NCBI RefSeq assembly: GCF_009811315.1
Contig: NZ_BLID01000001.1
Span: 620,001-684,000, forward strand
Origin: Vibrio atypicus
Lineage (GTDB): Bacteria; Pseudomonadota; Gammaproteobacteria; Enterobacterales; Vibrionaceae
Length of the DNA: 64,000 bases
Direction: 5' to 3'
Shown here: piece by piece, positions 63,057-64,000 of the stretch
Numbering within the stretch: position 1 is the first letter of the stretch
Layout: every line of letters starts with the position of its first letter
Position numbers and translations under genes: made by a program
Notes under the pieces: generated by a model
Database searches by the model: none
Seen by the model: only the letters and a program-made list of their open reading frames with translations
What the model was told of the DNA's origin: nothing

Positions 63057-64000
63057 ATGTTGTTCGATACCATTATCAAAAGTGCAGAAGTCTTTGACGG
63101 TACGGGCGCGAAGCCATTTATAGCGGATATCGCTATTCGTCACGATCGAATTGAGCAAATTGGTCAGTTAGGAGACGCACAAGCAAAGCAGGTCATTGAT
63201 GGACAAGGGCTTGCTATCGCACCAGGCTTTATTGATGTACATACCCATGATGATACCAACGTTATTCGCTTTCCTGAGTGTTTGCCGAAGATCAGTCAAG
63301 GTGTCACAACTGTCATCGTGGGGAACTGCGGAATCAGCGCAAGCCCAGTTGTATTGGCGGGTGACCCACCGGATCCAATGAACTTACTTGGCCTACAAAG
63401 TGATTTTAAATACCCAACCTTTGCAAGCTACGCAAAAGCGGTTGAACAAGCACAACCGGCAGTCAATGTTGCCGCTTTAGTTGGGCACACAGCGCTGCGT
63501 AACAACGTGATGGATGATCTTCAACGCACTGCAACGGATGAAGAGGTTGCGCAAATGCGCGCAGCACTTAATCAAGCGATGGAAGAAGGTGCACTCGGGC
63601 TGAGTTCAGGGCTTGCATACGCCAGCGCGAAACAAGCTACCACCAATGAAGTGATGCGTTTAGCACAAGTTCTGGGCGAGCATGGCGGCATCTATACCAC
63701 GCACATGCGTACAGAATTTGAAGAGATTCTTTCTGCGATGGAAGAGGCATTTGAAACGGGTCAATTTGCTAAAGTCCCTGTGGTGATTTCTCACCTGAAA
63801 TGTGCCGGTGCAGGTAACTGGGGCAGAACGGTTGAAGTGCTTAACTTGATGGACAAAGTCTCAGAGCATCAAGATGTCTCCTGTGATTGTTATCCATATT
63901 CGGCGAGTTCATCAACACTCGATCTAAAGCAAGTGACAGAGGATTTCGACATCTTCATCACTTGGTCTGAATCGCGCCCTGAACAGGCAGGCAAGATGCT
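63057..64000 (+). CDS. N-acyl-D-amino-acid deacylase, N-terminal part (runs off window)
   Basis: Open frame from ATG at 63057 (GAAGAGAG upstream) to the window end, 314 codons of an enzyme usually about 480 long. Amidohydrolase fold: GFIDVHTHDD (about 57-66), NCGIS (about 88-92), TTHMRTE (about 214-220) and the ISHLKCAG segment (about 241-248) that bears a metal His. Releases D-amino acids from N-acyl forms. Divergent from the PLP enzyme that could use the product. Confidence 0.9.
   Translation, partial: MLFDTIIKSAEVFDGTGAKPFIADIAIRHDRIEQIGQLGDAQAKQVIDGQGLAIAPGFIDVHTHDDTNVIRFPECLPKISQGVTTVIVGNCGISASPVVLAGDPPDPMNLLGLQSDFKYPTFASYAKAVEQAQPAVNVAALVGHTALRNNVMDDLQRTATDEEVAQMRAALNQAMEEGALGLSSGLAYASAKQATTNEVMRLAQVLGEHGGIYTTHMRTEFEEILSAMEEAFETGQFAKVPVVISHLKCAGAGNWGRTVEVLNLMDKVSEHQDVSCDCYPYSASSSTLDLKQVTEDFDIFITWSESRPEQAGKM

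Overview
This window is a stretch of a Vibrio secondary chromosome (chromosome II) that contains its replication origin. The evidence is direct. There is an rctB initiator gene on the minus strand, an origin with six phased GATC-containing 12-mers and a perfect DnaA box, the parA2-parB2 partition operon, and seven copies of the 13-bp ParB2 site TTTACANTGTAAA. A che cluster of the Vibrio 'cluster III' type starts about 2 kb beyond parB2. The Aer2-like receptor has three PAS domains, as reported for the V. vulnificus group, but the species cannot be fixed from the window alone.

Left part (1-18 kb), accessory and metabolic genes: the end of malate synthase with a GlcG-like gene; a MarR regulator divergent from an EamA exporter with two matching operators; a SRAP protein; an AlkD-like glycosylase; an MFS carrier; a second, divergent cysteinyl-tRNA synthetase preceded by what looks like a complete cysteine attenuator; a sugar O-acetyltransferase; LysR and HxlR regulators with oxidoreductase or monooxygenase targets; a leucine-rich-repeat protein kinase; a tandem cupin; a FicT/FicA toxin-antitoxin pair whose antitoxin is only 53 codons; YeeN; and small conserved Vibrio proteins.

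Origin part (18-28.5 kb): a Fur-box-led pair of Opp/Dpp-type ABC ATPases without permease genes, plus an unknown 157-residue protein; then rctB, oriCII, parA2, parB2, tmcA and a cluster of three parS2 sites.

Chemosensory part (28.5-42.4 kb), one long co-directional block: STAS, CheY, CheA, two CheW, Aer2-like PAS receptor, CheR, CheD, CheB, a short membrane MCP, a second STAS protein, a receiver/PP2C/kinase fusion, and a FapA (DUF342) protein after a parS2 site. Overlaps and 1-60 bp gaps suggest coupled expression. Three proteins end in tails of the form x-[WV]-E-x-F.

Right part (42.4-64 kb): a NifW-like protein, GNAT, exonuclease, TetR and YcaQ genes (all minus); a plus-strand run of DedA, ATP-grasp, DinB, NRDE, YHS and an OlsF-like two-domain acyltransferase; an EamA exporter; a secreted metallophosphoesterase; NUDIX; a secreted amidohydrolase; PpiB; a LacI regulator with palindromic operators in front of an ascorbate-type PTS operon (IIA, IIB, IIC); a MurR/RpiR regulator; a D-threonine-aldolase/D-serine-dehydratase-like PLP enzyme; and the start of an N-acyl-D-amino-acid deacylase that runs off the window. 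No rRNA, tRNA, insertion sequence or CRISPR array was seen.
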